Source: JACPRB01 sp964468745 (GTDB lineage Bacteria > Planctomycetota > MHYJ01 > JACPRB01). Taken from it: 9,249 nt of DNA. Shown here piece after piece: positions 1 to 6,768 of this stretch; within the stretch, counting starts at the first letter, position 1; each line of letters opens with the position of its first letter. The translations under genes and the position numbers were made by a program. The notes beneath the pieces were generated by a model. It searched no databases, was not told the DNA's origin, and was given only the letters and a program-made list of their open reading frames with translations. The stretch is taken from assembly GCA_964468745.1 (NCBI GenBank), contig CAYXVY010000237.1, positions 1-9,249 on the forward strand, given 5' to 3'.

Positions 1-1
1 C

Positions 2-1141
2 GTCATGGCGGCCGAGAAGGCCTCGCCGGAGACCATCAACTTCATGTCGAAGTATGGTCGCGGCATCATCTGCCTCGCGATGACGAGCGAACGGTGCGAC
101 CGCCTTCGCCTGCACCTCCAGTCGCGCGACAAGAACCACAAGTTCGGCTGCGCGTTCACGGTATCGATCGACGCCGCACAAGGGATCACGACGGGCACTT
201 CGGCGCAGGATCGCGCGCAGACGATCAAGGTCGCGATCGACGATCGCTGCACGTCCGAAGATCTCGTCATCGGCGGACACGTCTTCCCGCTGCGGGGGCG
301 CGACGGCGGCGTCCTCGTCCGCGCGGGACACACGGAGGGGTCCATCGACCTCGCGCGCCTCGCGGGATTCAAGCCGGCCGGCGTCATCTGCGAGATCATG
401 GCCGAGGACGGATCGATGATGCGCGTGCCGCAGCTCGCCGACTTCTGCGGCCAGCATCGCCTCAAGATGGCGAGCATCGCCGACCTCATCCAGTACCGGC
501 GCCAGAAGGAACGCATCGTCGAGAAGGTCGCTCGCGCGTCGCTCCCCACGCGTTTCGGCCAGTTCCGGATGCACTGCTACAAGTCGCTCGTGGACGAATA
601 CCTGCATCTCGCGCTGTGCGCCGGAGGCGTCGGCGAGGAGAAGGACGGCGCGGTGCCCGTCATCGACGAGCCCGTTCTCGTCCGCGTCCATTCGGAGTGC
701 CTGACCGGCGACATCTTCCACTCGATGCGGTGCGACTGCGGCAGCCAGCTCGAGGGCGCGCTCATGCAGATCGCGCAGTCGGGACGCGGCGTCCTCCTCT
801 ATATACGGCAGGAGGGACGCGGCATCGGCCTCGTCAACAAGCTCAAAACGTACGAATTGCAGGAGCAGGGGCTGGACACCGTCGAGGCGAACGCGCGACT
901 CGGGTTCGCGCCCGATCTCCGCGAGTACGGAACGGGGGCGCAGATCCTCCTCGACCTCGGCATCCGGAAGATGCGGCTCCTGACGAACAACCCGAAGAAG
1001 ATCCACTCGATCGGCGGCTACGGCCTCCAGGTGGTCGAGCAGATCCCGATCGAAATCCCGCCGAACGCATACAATCGCGACTACCTGAAGGCGAAACGGG
1101 ACAAGATGGGGCACATGCTCGGGGGAATCGAGGGGACGTAG
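2..1141 (+). CDS. ribBA: RibBA, bifunctional DHBP synthase / GTP cyclohydrolase II (5' truncated by window edge)
   Basis: Cytosolic enzyme that supplies both precursors of riboflavin: DHBP synthase makes 3,4-dihydroxy-2-butanone 4-phosphate from ribulose 5-phosphate, and GTP cyclohydrolase II opens GTP. The frame is open to the window edge and begins inside the DHBP synthase domain (VMAAEKASPETINF), so the true start and the acidic DRENEGD-type metal motif lie upstream. Counting from the Met at base 5, the rest of the DHBP synthase domain covers about residues 1-170 with RAGHTEGSIDLARLAG at 106-121. The cyclohydrolase II domain covers about 178-365, with zinc cysteines C232, C243 and C245 (CLTGDIFHSMRCDC), RQEGRGIGL at 268-276, and DLREYG at 304-309 carrying the expected catalytic Asp304 and Arg306. 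Both halves look intact where visible. kdsA follows 24 bases after the stop on the same strand, so co-transcription is likely. No FMN riboswitch can be assessed because the upstream region is outside the window. Confidence 0.96.
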   Translation, partial: VMAAEKASPETINFMSKYGRGIICLAMTSERCDRLRLHLQSRDKNHKFGCAFTVSIDAAQGITTGTSAQDRAQTIKVAIDDRCTSEDLVIGGHVFPLRGRDGGVLVRAGHTEGSIDLARLAGFKPAGVICEIMAEDGSMMRVPQLADFCGQHRLKMASIADLIQYRRQKERIVEKVARASLPTRFGQFRMHCYKSLVDEYLHLALCAGGVGEEKDGAVPVIDEPVLVRVHSECLTGDIFHSMRCDCGSQLEGALMQIAQSGRGVLLYIRQEGRGIGLVNKLKTYELQEQGLDTVEANARLGFAPDLREYGTGAQILLDLGIRKMRLLTNNPKKIHSIGGYGLQVVEQIPIEIPPNAYNRDYLKAKRDKMGHMLGGIEGT

Positions 1142-1165
1142 CCTCGATCCCGATCAGACTTGACG

Positions 1166-1996
1166 ATGGCTATCGTGCAGATCGGAGCAGTAAGGTGCGG
1201 CCGGGGAGAGCCTCTGTTCTTCATCGGCGGGCCCGACGTGATCGAAGGCGAGGCGCATGCGATCAAGCATGCCAGGGCGATACGCGACATCTGCGCCGGA
1301 CTCGAAATCCCCTTCATCTATAAGAGCAGCTACGACAAGGCAAACCGCACCAGCGGCAAGAGTTTCCGCGGGCCGGGCCTCAAGGCAGGGCTCGCAATAT
1401 TGAAGAAGGTCGCCGCGTCCGTGAAGGTGCCCGTCCTCACCGACGTGCATTCGCCGGAGGAGGCGAAGAGCGCCGCGAAGGCCGTCGACGTGCTGCAGAT
1501 CCCTGCCTTCCTCTGCCGGCAGACCGATCTCGTGGTCGCGGCGGCGAAAACAGGCCGCGCGCTGCACATCAAGAAGGGTCAGTTCATGGCCCCGTGGGAC
1601 ATGAAGAACGTCCTCGAGAAGGCGACCTCGGCCGGCAACTCGCGCGTCATCCTCGCCGAGCGCGGCACCACCTTCGGCTACAACAACCTCGTCGTCGACA
1701 TGCGCTCGATCGCCATCATGAAGTCGTTCGGCCATCCCGTCGTCATGGACGCGGGGCACAGCGTGCAGGCGCCCAGCGGCGGCAAGGGGGGCACGGCGAG
1801 CGGCGGCGACGCGTCCATGATTCCGGTCCTCGCGCGCGCGGGGGTCGCGGCCGGGGCCGACGGGGTCTTCATGGAAGTGCACGAGAATCCGTCGAAGGCG
1901 CCGTGCGACGGGCCGAACAGCGTGAAGCTCGACGACTTGCACGATCTGTTGGCGTCGCTCGTCGCGATCCGGGGCGCGCTCAACGGCCAGGCGTGA
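1166..1996 (+). CDS. kdsA: KdsA, 3-deoxy-D-manno-octulosonate 8-phosphate synthase
   Basis: Condenses phosphoenolpyruvate with arabinose 5-phosphate to make Kdo8P, the precursor of the Kdo sugar of LPS inner core; cytosolic TIM barrel. The family is clear from KANRTS (58-63), FRGPGL, QIPAFLCRQTDL, KKGQFMAPWDMKN, ERGTTFGYNNLVVD, DAGHSVQ and FMEVHENP. At 276 residues it has the usual length. I chose ATG 1166; an in-frame TTG lies two codons earlier (1160), and no strong Shine-Dalgarno is visible for either. Metal-site positions: His198, Glu237 and Asp248 are present. The fourth position, Cys in metal-dependent enzymes (GPC) and Asn in the E. coli type (GMN), is Asp24 here (GGPDVIE), while the Asp248 region reads CDGP. 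It follows ribBA by 24 bases. Downstream comes palindromic element A, then the convergent kinase gene. Confidence 0.96.
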   Translation: MAIVQIGAVRCGRGEPLFFIGGPDVIEGEAHAIKHARAIRDICAGLEIPFIYKSSYDKANRTSGKSFRGPGLKAGLAILKKVAASVKVPVLTDVHSPEEAKSAAKAVDVLQIPAFLCRQTDLVVAAAKTGRALHIKKGQFMAPWDMKNVLEKATSAGNSRVILAERGTTFGYNNLVVDMRSIAIMKSFGHPVVMDAGHSVQAPSGGKGGTASGGDASMIPVLARAGVAAGADGVFMEVHENPSKAPCDGPNSVKLDDLHDLLASLVAIRGALNGQA

Positions 1997-2016
1997 CGGA
2001 GCGCGAAGTCCGGATA

Positions 2017-2239
2017 ACCGCGGAGACGCGCAGAGTCGTATTGGGCGCAGAGCGGAGCGACGGCGGTCTTCCGCCGGCTCGCGCATAGCGCGGGCGCGGC
2101 CACGGGGACAGCGAATTCGAAATGCACCGCAATGGACGTGGCGCGTTTCGGATTCGCTGTCCCCGTGGCCGCCCGTGCGGGCTGTGCCCGCACGGCGGCG
2201 GATCTCAGCGCCCCAAACGACTCTGCGCGTCTCCGCGGT
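2017..2239. repeat. Element A: 223-base nested palindromic intergenic element
   Basis: Fills most of the 299 bases between the convergent kdsA and kinase genes. Seen directly, outside to inside: an outer inverted repeat, 2017-2048 with 2208-2239 (32 bases, the outer 23 perfect, two mismatches in the rest), carrying CGCAGAG units; a small hairpin at 2062-2075 (5-bp stem, loop TCTT); a hairpin at 2077-2095 (8-bp stem with one G-T, loop ATA); a central hairpin with 25-base arms (2098-2122 with 2146-2170, one G-T) and a 23-base loop; and a hairpin at 2175-2193 (8-bp stem, loop TGT). There is no open frame of any weight inside it. It resembles element B at 6454-6741 in inverted orientation. It could act as a two-way transcription barrier for the convergent genes, or be a non-autonomous mobile palindrome of the REP/MITE kind. 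Function is inferred; the structure is visible. Confidence 0.9.
2098..2170. other. Central long hairpin of element A
   Basis: Arms 2098-2122 and 2146-2170 are complementary at 24 of 25 positions, the exception being a G-T pair. Both ends are GGCC and the loop is 23 bases containing CAATGG. In RNA this would be a very stable hairpin read from either side. There is no T-run, so it is not a classical intrinsic terminator, though it could still slow polymerase between two convergent genes. Confidence 0.9.
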
Positions 2240-2256
2240 AGTTCCGGTCCGCGATC

Positions 2257-2277
2257 TCGCCGCTTTCCGCTCGGCGA
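2257..2277 (-). terminator. Possible weak stem-loop after the kinase gene
   Basis: A 6-bp stem (TCGCCG at 2257-2262 with CGGCGA at 2272-2277, 9-base loop) lies 18 bases past the kinase stop codon in its direction of transcription. No T-tract follows it, so a terminator role is only suggested by position. Stems this short are common by chance in GC-rich DNA. Confidence 0.2.
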
Positions 2278-2295
2278 CCTCGGCGTTAACGGCCG

Positions 2296-5200
2296 CTATT
2301 CTTCCTGTATCGCCTTCTCGACGTCGGACTTCGCCGACTTGCATTCGCCCCAGAGGAGAGGATCGCGGTTCTTCCCCGCGGCGATATAGGCGTCGAGGTC
2401 GCGCCGCGCCTCCAGCATCAGGCTCTTCCAGCCGTCCTTCCCCTCCTGCCGGATCGCGTCCGCCTGCTGCTTCTTGAACAGTCCGCGCAGCCCCTCCCCC
2501 TCGAGACGCGCCGACGTCGACGCGGCCAGTTGATCGGCGTATCCGATCGCCTTCTCCCACCTTCCCTGCTGCGCGTAGAGTTGCGCCAGCGCCTTGTACG
2601 CGTCGTACCGCTTCGGCTTCAGCTGCAGGGCCTGCTTGATGTCCGATTCCGCGAGATCGAACTCCCCGCGGAGGCGGCGCACGTCGGCGCGCAGCAGCCA
2701 GCCCATCGCAAAGGTGGGCCAGCGGGTCACGACCTCGGACGAGTCGGCGAGCGCTTCGTCGAGGCGCTTGTATTGCCTCCACGTGTCGCAACGCTCGAGG
2801 TAGTACTGCATCGCGGGGCGCAGCTTGATCGCCGCGGTGTAGTCGCGGATCGACTCCTCCAGCTTCCCCAGCATCCGGAACTTGTATCCGCTGCATCGCA
2901 ACGCGAGGTGGTTGTGCGGATCCAGGTCGAGGGCCTTCTTGAGGTCCTTATCGGCCAGCATGATCACCGCGAAGTCGAGGCCCTGCTGCGCCTTCGTCGC
3001 GTAGAGCACGGCGCGGTAGACGTACGCCTGCGCCCACGCCGGGCGGTTCTCGATCGCCTGCGTCAGAGCGGCGACCCCCTCGTCCTGCTTGCGGAGCCAG
3101 ATGGCAGGGAGCGCCTGGTAGCGCAGGAACTGCTCGTCACGCGTCATCTCCCACGCCTCGCGGCAGGCGGTCAGCATCTTCTCCGCCTGCATCGAGGTCA
3201 TCAGTTTCATGACGGAGATCACGCGGCGGTCCGATTCGATGCCCGGCATGTTCGACCACGTGCCCGTCATCCCCTTCGCCGCCTCTTCGTCGAACTCCTT
3301 CGCCGCCTCGCGCACCATTTCGTACGCCTCGTCGTAGACGAGCCCGCAGTAGACGTACTCCTGGACCTTGTCGAAGAGAACGCGCGCATACGCGGCGTGC
3401 GCAGGGCTGAAGTTCGGGTCGATCGCGATGGCTCGCTGCAGCGTCTCCGCCGCCTTCTCGAAATCTTCGGCCTCGACGTAGACGCGACCCAGCAGATAGT
3501 CCGGCTCCGGCCGATTGGGAAGATCGGCCTTCACCGTCTTGATGAGCTCCTCGACGCGCTTGAGCTCGGCGTTGAAGACCTTCACCGTGTACGACGGGCG
3601 GTAGTACTCGAAGCGCAGCCGTTCGACGGCCGTCACGATCTCCGCGATGCGCGCGCTCGCTCGCTCCGCCGCCGCGCGCTGCGCCTCGCTCTCGGCCCGC
3701 TTCTTCTCGGACTCGAGCATCTGCTCGACGGCGAGCTGGCGCCCCTTCGCCGATTCCGCCTCACGTTTGGACGATTCCGCCGCCTCCTGTGCCGACTTCG
3801 CCGCCTGTTCGAGCGAGCGGGCCTCGCGGACAAGCGCGACGATTCCGAACGCCGCGCCGCTCAGGACGCCGAGGGCGCCGACGAGCATGGCGGCCGAGAC
3901 GACGGGATTCCGCTTGATCCGCTTCCACGTGCGCGTCACAGGGCCGATCGGCTTGGCGAGAATCGGCTCCCCGTCGATGTGGCGCTGGAGCTCGTCGGCC
4001 AGCTCCCCTGCCGTCGCGTAGCGCTTCGACGGATCCTTGTCCATCGCCTTGAGGATGATCGTCTCGACCTCGGGGTGGACGCGCAGCGCCAGCTTTCGCG
4101 GCGGCGTCGGGTCCTTCTCGATCACCTGCCGCACGATCGCGTAGGGCGACTCGCCTTCGAACGGCGGGCGTCCCACGAGCAGGTCGTAGAGCGTCGCGCC
4201 GAGCGAGTACACGTCGCTCGCCGGCCCCGTGTTCTTGAGATCGCCGTGCGCCTGCTCCGGCGGCATGTACGCAGGCGTGCCGACGACGGTGCCGCTCATC
4301 GTGAGCGTTCCGCCGGCCTCGACGTTGCGCGCGAGCCCGAAGTCCATGACGCAGACGCGCCCGTTCGCCTCGTACAGGAGGTTGCCGGGTTTCAGGTCGC
4401 GGTGAATGACCCCCTTCTCGTGCGCGTAGTGGACCGCTTTCGCCGCGTCGCGCACCGCGACAATCGCCCCCTTCATGTCGAGGCGCACCTTGCTGAGCGG
4501 GCGGCCGTCCACGAACTCCATCGAGATGTAGGTCTTCTGTCCGACCACGGAGACTTCGTAGATGCCGACGATGCCGGGGTGCGTGAGCTTGGCGGCCGTC
4601 TGCGCCTCGCGAACGAAGCGCTGGATGTCGGCCGGATCGTCGCTGTGAAGGAACTTGAGCGCGACCCAGCGCGTCAGGTCGCGCTGCCACGCGCGATAGA
4701 CGGCGCCGAATCCGCCGACGCCGAGCTGATTGGCGAGGATGAACTTGCCGAAGTGATTGCCCGGGTTCTTGGATGATTCGCGCACCTCGGCCGGCATGCC
4801 GTCGCCGGAGGGCGCGTCGCGCCGCTCACCCGACGACCCCGCCGACTTGGGCGTCGCGCGCGCACTGGGAGGCTTCGGCGGCACGGGATCGTCACGCACC
4901 GTCGCGTCGAGATGCGACGACGCGCGCTCGTGCCTCGGGGGCGTGACCGGACCCGCGGGCTTCCGGATCGGGTTGGGTGAGATCTCGATCCCGGGCTGCG
5001 GGAGCCTCGGCATCGGCGCCGTCAGAGCGTCGGAGCGGGGACTCTCACGTTCCGCGACCTGCACAGGTTTCGCTTGAGCGGGCATCGTCATCGCGTTGGA
5101 CGGCGCGCGGCGTTCGACGATCTGGCGATCGAGCAGCCCGGTGAGATCGCCTTCGCTGATGAATCCCTTCTCGATCATGATGGCGCTCAGCGGGCGGACC

Positions 5201-5352
5201 GACGTGCTCCCGGCGGTCTTCTCGACGCCCTTCGGGCCGCGGTTGAACTGCTCGTCGAACTGCGAGGCCATGCACTCGCGAAGCTGCTCGGGGGTCAAGT
5301 ACCCCAGCTCGACGACCGCCTTCGCCAGCTGAAGCTCGCGCTCTTTGTCCAT
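2296..5352 (-). CDS. Membrane Ser/Thr protein kinase with C-terminal TPR repeats
   Basis: 1018-residue Hanks-type kinase. Residues 1-80 hold two similar helix-turn-helix-like units (LGYLTPEQLRECMASQ near 17-32 and EKGFISEGDLTGLLDRQ near 61-77). Residues 83-200 are a Pro/Ser/Arg-rich linker. The kinase domain spans about 201-460: glycine loop GVGGFGAVY (211-219), Lys233 in VALKF, Glu249, catalytic HRDLKPGN (317-324), DFG (337-339), TMSGTVVGTPAY activation segment and PPE (364-366). All catalytic residues are present, so it should be active. After GEPILAKPIGPVTRTWKRIKR comes one membrane helix (about 484-507), an Ala/Glu/Lys-rich coiled coil (508-575) and several TPR-like units between 610 and 945. 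The likely topology is a cytoplasmic kinase with extracytoplasmic TPRs; substrates are unknown. It starts 12 bases after dus on the same strand, suggesting an operon, but a TATAAT just before its ATG hints at its own promoter. The kinase/TM/TPR layout is common in Planctomycetota and Myxococcota. Confidence 0.93.
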   Translation of the reverse strand: MDKERELQLAKAVVELGYLTPEQLRECMASQFDEQFNRGPKGVEKTAGSTSVRPLSAIMIEKGFISEGDLTGLLDRQIVERRAPSNAMTMPAQAKPVQVAERESPRSDALTAPMPRLPQPGIEISPNPIRKPAGPVTPPRHERASSHLDATVRDDPVPPKPPSARATPKSAGSSGERRDAPSGDGMPAEVRESSKNPGNHFGKFILANQLGVGGFGAVYRAWQRDLTRWVALKFLHSDDPADIQRFVREAQTAAKLTHPGIVGIYEVSVVGQKTYISMEFVDGRPLSKVRLDMKGAIVAVRDAAKAVHYAHEKGVIHRDLKPGNLLYEANGRVCVMDFGLARNVEAGGTLTMSGTVVGTPAYMPPEQAHGDLKNTGPASDVYSLGATLYDLLVGRPPFEGESPYAIVRQVIEKDPTPPRKLALRVHPEVETIILKAMDKDPSKRYATAGELADELQRHIDGEPILAKPIGPVTRTWKRIKRNPVVSAAMLVGALGVLSGAAFGIVALVREARSLEQAAKSAQEAAESSKREAESAKGRQLAVEQMLESEKKRAESEAQRAAAERASARIAEIVTAVERLRFEYYRPSYTVKVFNAELKRVEELIKTVKADLPNRPEPDYLLGRVYVEAEDFEKAAETLQRAIAIDPNFSPAHAAYARVLFDKVQEYVYCGLVYDEAYEMVREAAKEFDEEAAKGMTGTWSNMPGIESDRRVISVMKLMTSMQAEKMLTACREAWEMTRDEQFLRYQALPAIWLRKQDEGVAALTQAIENRPAWAQAYVYRAVLYATKAQQGLDFAVIMLADKDLKKALDLDPHNHLALRCSGYKFRMLGKLEESIRDYTAAIKLRPAMQYYLERCDTWRQYKRLDEALADSSEVVTRWPTFAMGWLLRADVRRLRGEFDLAESDIKQALQLKPKRYDAYKALAQLYAQQGRWEKAIGYADQLAASTSARLEGEGLRGLFKKQQADAIRQEGKDGWKSLMLEARRDLDAYIAAGKNRDPLLWGECKSAKSDVEKAIQEE

Positions 5353-5363
5353 CCGAACTGCGG

Positions 5364-5369
5364 ATTATA
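5364..5369 (-). promoter_or_regulatory. Consensus -10 box (TATAAT) for the kinase gene
   Basis: On the minus strand a perfect TATAAT ends 11 bases before the kinase ATG and contains the dus stop codon (TAA, 5365-5367). If used, transcription would start about 4-5 bases before the ATG, giving an almost leaderless mRNA. No Shine-Dalgarno is evident in those 11 bases. A weak -35 candidate TTGCCG lies 15 bases further upstream inside dus. In GC-rich DNA a perfect hexamer here is suggestive, not proof. Confidence 0.4.
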
Positions 5370-6417
5370 CGAGGGTCGCGCCCGCGGCAACCAGATCGAT
5401 CGGCGACTCGCGGCGAACCGGCTCGGGCCACGCGCGCGACGGGTCGTACCACTCCTCGAGCACTCGAGCCGCGGAGGCGTTGTCCGTCACGGCAATCCAC
5501 GCGCGCTTCACCTCGTCGCGCATCGGATGGAGTTCGGCGTACTTGATCCCGAAATGCCGCATCATGCGCGAGACGCGATCGGCACCGACCTCCACGAGTG
5601 AGAGCTCCTGATGAAGGAGCAGTGCGTCGCGCTGCTCGACCACGGTCGGCGGCAGCGGCAGGGGTCGACCGGCGAAGATCTCCCTGCACTCGCGGAAGAT
5701 GAACGGATTGCCGATGGCGCCGCGTGCGATCGAGGCGCCGTCGATCCCCGTCTCCTCGAGCATGCGCTTCGCGGCGTTCGCGGTGAAGAGATCGCCGCTG
5801 CCGAGGATCGTGCGGTCGCCGACGTGCCGCTTCACGCGAGCGAGGGCGTCCCACTTCGCGGGGCCGACGTACTTCTGCTTCACGGTACGGCCGTGCACGG
5901 TGACCGCCATGACGCCAAGGGCGAACGCGCCGTCGAGGATCGTGTAGAAGTCGCGCTCGCTCCCCGCGGTGTCGTCGTATGCGCGGCGCATCTTGAGCGT
6001 GACAGGGCAACGTCCGGCGACGGCGCCGATCACGGCCTTCACGATCTCGAGGGCGGTGACGGGATCCGTGAGCAGGTAGCCGCCGCGACAGCGCCCGACC
6101 GCGTTGCGCACGGGACAGCCAAAGTTGATGTCGATGACGTCGTAGCCGCCCTCGACCATGTCGTTCGCGGCCTCGGCGAAGTGCACCGGCTCGCTCCCCA
6201 TGAGCTGGCCGCCGACCGGATGGTCGTCGTCGCCGACCGAGAGGAAGCGTTTGCGGAACTTTCCCTTCACGAGGACGAGCTCATCGACGACGACCTCGTT
6301 GATCGCGTACTCGCAGCCGTAGCGGCGGGCGACCATTCTCATCGGGCGGTCGGAGTATCCCGACAGCGCCGCCTGGACTACGGGAGTGCTCAGAGCGATG
6401 GGTCCTATGCGCAGCAT
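5365..6417 (-). CDS. dus: tRNA-dihydrouridine synthase (DusB-like)
   Basis: FMN enzyme that reduces uridine to dihydrouridine in the D-loop region of tRNA using NADPH; cytosolic. At 350 residues it has normal family length. Visible signatures: the N-terminal barrel strand TPVVQAALSGYSDRPMR (11-27), QLMG (71-74), DINFGCP (96-102) with the expected catalytic Cys101, GRCRGGYLL (108-116), LKMR (141-144), HGRT (175-178), GSGDLFT (206-212), and ARGAIGNPFIF (231-241) for FMN phosphate. The Dus helical C-terminal region follows (about 255-325). Start ATG at 6415-6417; the preceding bases give only a weak AGG and a TTTAAT eight bases before the ATG. It is the first gene of a minus-strand pair with the kinase, and divergent from the small Cys protein across element B. 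The exact subfamily (DusB rather than another bacterial Dus) is judged by eye. Confidence 0.95.
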   Translation of the reverse strand: MLRIGPIALSTPVVQAALSGYSDRPMRMVARRYGCEYAINEVVVDELVLVKGKFRKRFLSVGDDDHPVGGQLMGSEPVHFAEAANDMVEGGYDVIDINFGCPVRNAVGRCRGGYLLTDPVTALEIVKAVIGAVAGRCPVTLKMRRAYDDTAGSERDFYTILDGAFALGVMAVTVHGRTVKQKYVGPAKWDALARVKRHVGDRTILGSGDLFTANAAKRMLEETGIDGASIARGAIGNPFIFRECREIFAGRPLPLPPTVVEQRDALLLHQELSLVEVGADRVSRMMRHFGIKYAELHPMRDEVKRAWIAVTDNASAARVLEEWYDPSRAWPEPVRRESPIDLVAAGATLV

Positions 6418-6425
6418 GGGTGCCT

Positions 6426-6431
6426 ATTAAA
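6426..6431 (-). promoter_or_regulatory. Candidate -10 box (TTTAAT) for dus
   Basis: Minus-strand TTTAAT matches the -10 consensus at five of six positions and ends eight bases before the dus ATG, which would place the start of transcription next to the start codon. No convincing -35 hexamer is seen. It lies in the short gap between dus and element B. Confidence 0.3.
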
Positions 6432-6440
6432 CACCAAGGC

Positions 6441-6483
6441 GCACAGAGAGGATAGACGCAGAGCACGCAGAGGTGCCGCAGAG
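6441..6483. repeat. Short CGCAGAG direct-repeat tract at the edge of element B
   Basis: CGCAGAG occurs at 6457-6463, 6466-6472 and 6477-6483 (spacing 9 and 11 bases), preceded by a related GCACAGAG at 6441-6448 that recurs at 6531-6538. The same unit appears twice in the left arm of element A (2029-2035 and 2046-2052). Purine-rich CGCAGAG-type tracts like this are frequent dispersed intergenic repeats in many GC-rich bacteria. Confidence 0.75.
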
Positions 6484-6741
6484 TCATTTGGGGCGCGGAG
6501 CCGGACTCGCCCGATCCGGACGACACCGAGGCACAGAGGAAACCGAGAAAGGCGAAGAAGCGGGGGCTTCCGCCGCCGTGCGGGCTTCGCCCGCACGAGC
6601 GGCCCCGCAGGTGCGGATTCCGAGACGGCCAGCCAATGTCGCGCGAGTCTCGGAATCCGCACCTGCGAGGCCGCGCCCGCGCTACGCGCGGGCCGGCGGA
6701 TTCGAAAATCCCTCTGCGGCAACTCCGCGCGCTCCGCGGCT
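6454..6741. repeat. Element B: second nested palindromic element, inverted relative to A
   Basis: Fills most of the 357 bases between the divergent dus and small Cys protein genes; no gene is seen here. The outer inverted repeat 6454-6483 with 6712-6741 matches at 25 of 30. Inside are hairpins at 6557-6570 (5-bp stem, loop GGGG), 6578-6596 (8-bp stem, loop TTC), the central 6601-6672, 6675-6693 (8-bp stem, loop TAC) and 6698-6711 (5-bp stem, loop CGAA). Read on the minus strand, three blocks match element A in order: 6669-6699 with A 2071-2101 (29/31), 6569-6604 with A 2167-2202 (32/36), and 6477-6496 with A 2208-2227 (19/20). B carries about 67 extra bases (72 at 6497-6568, where A has 5). 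Its ends lie within about 40 bases of both start codons, so it may affect promoters on either side. Confidence 0.9.
6601..6672. other. Central long hairpin of element B
   Basis: Arms 6601-6625 and 6648-6672 pair at 24 of 25 positions, of which an inner 20 bp are uninterrupted. They start and end with GGCC, as in element A, with a 22-base loop containing CAATG and GCGCG. Aligned with element A, only about 10 of the 21 non-GGCC arm positions agree, yet both copies pair almost perfectly with their own partner. Confidence 0.9.
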
Positions 6742-6762
6742 ATATTCCTCGCATTCTCCGAC

Positions 6763-6768
6763 TACAAT
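6763..6768 (+). promoter_or_regulatory. Candidate -10 box (TACAAT) directly before the GTG start
   Basis: TACAAT matches the -10 consensus at five of six positions and is followed by six bases and then the GTG at 6775, so transcription could begin at the start codon itself. A TATATT at 6741-6746 is a second candidate with a conventional leader of some 20 bases. Neither has a clear -35. Confidence 0.3.

Noticed and set aside
94..1323. Second plus-strand frame (409 codons) overlapping ribBA
   Set aside because: Arg/Pro-rich shadow frame; ribBA in the other frame has complete catalytic motifs.
2098..2170. Classical Rho-independent terminator between kdsA and the kinase
   Set aside because: The stem is far longer than usual and no T-run follows on either strand. 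It is part of a repeated element, so I do not call it a terminator.
2017..2239. Insertion sequence
   Set aside because: The inverted ends suggest a mobile element, but there is no transposase and no clear target-site duplication. A non-autonomous element remains possible.
1154..2896. Long minus-strand open frame (580 codons) across kdsA, element A and the kinase 3' end
   Set aside because: It crosses a palindromic element and two genes with clear family signatures, is Arg-rich and has no domain pattern.
2530..4776. Long plus-strand open frame (748 codons) opposite the kinase gene
   Set aside because: It is antisense to the kinase, very rich in Arg, Leu and Val, and has no recognisable motif. 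GC-rich codon bias on the opposite strand explains it.
6441..6483. CRISPR array
   Set aside because: The CGCAGAG units are only 7 bases with 2-4 base gaps, not repeats with unique spacers, and no cas gene is present.
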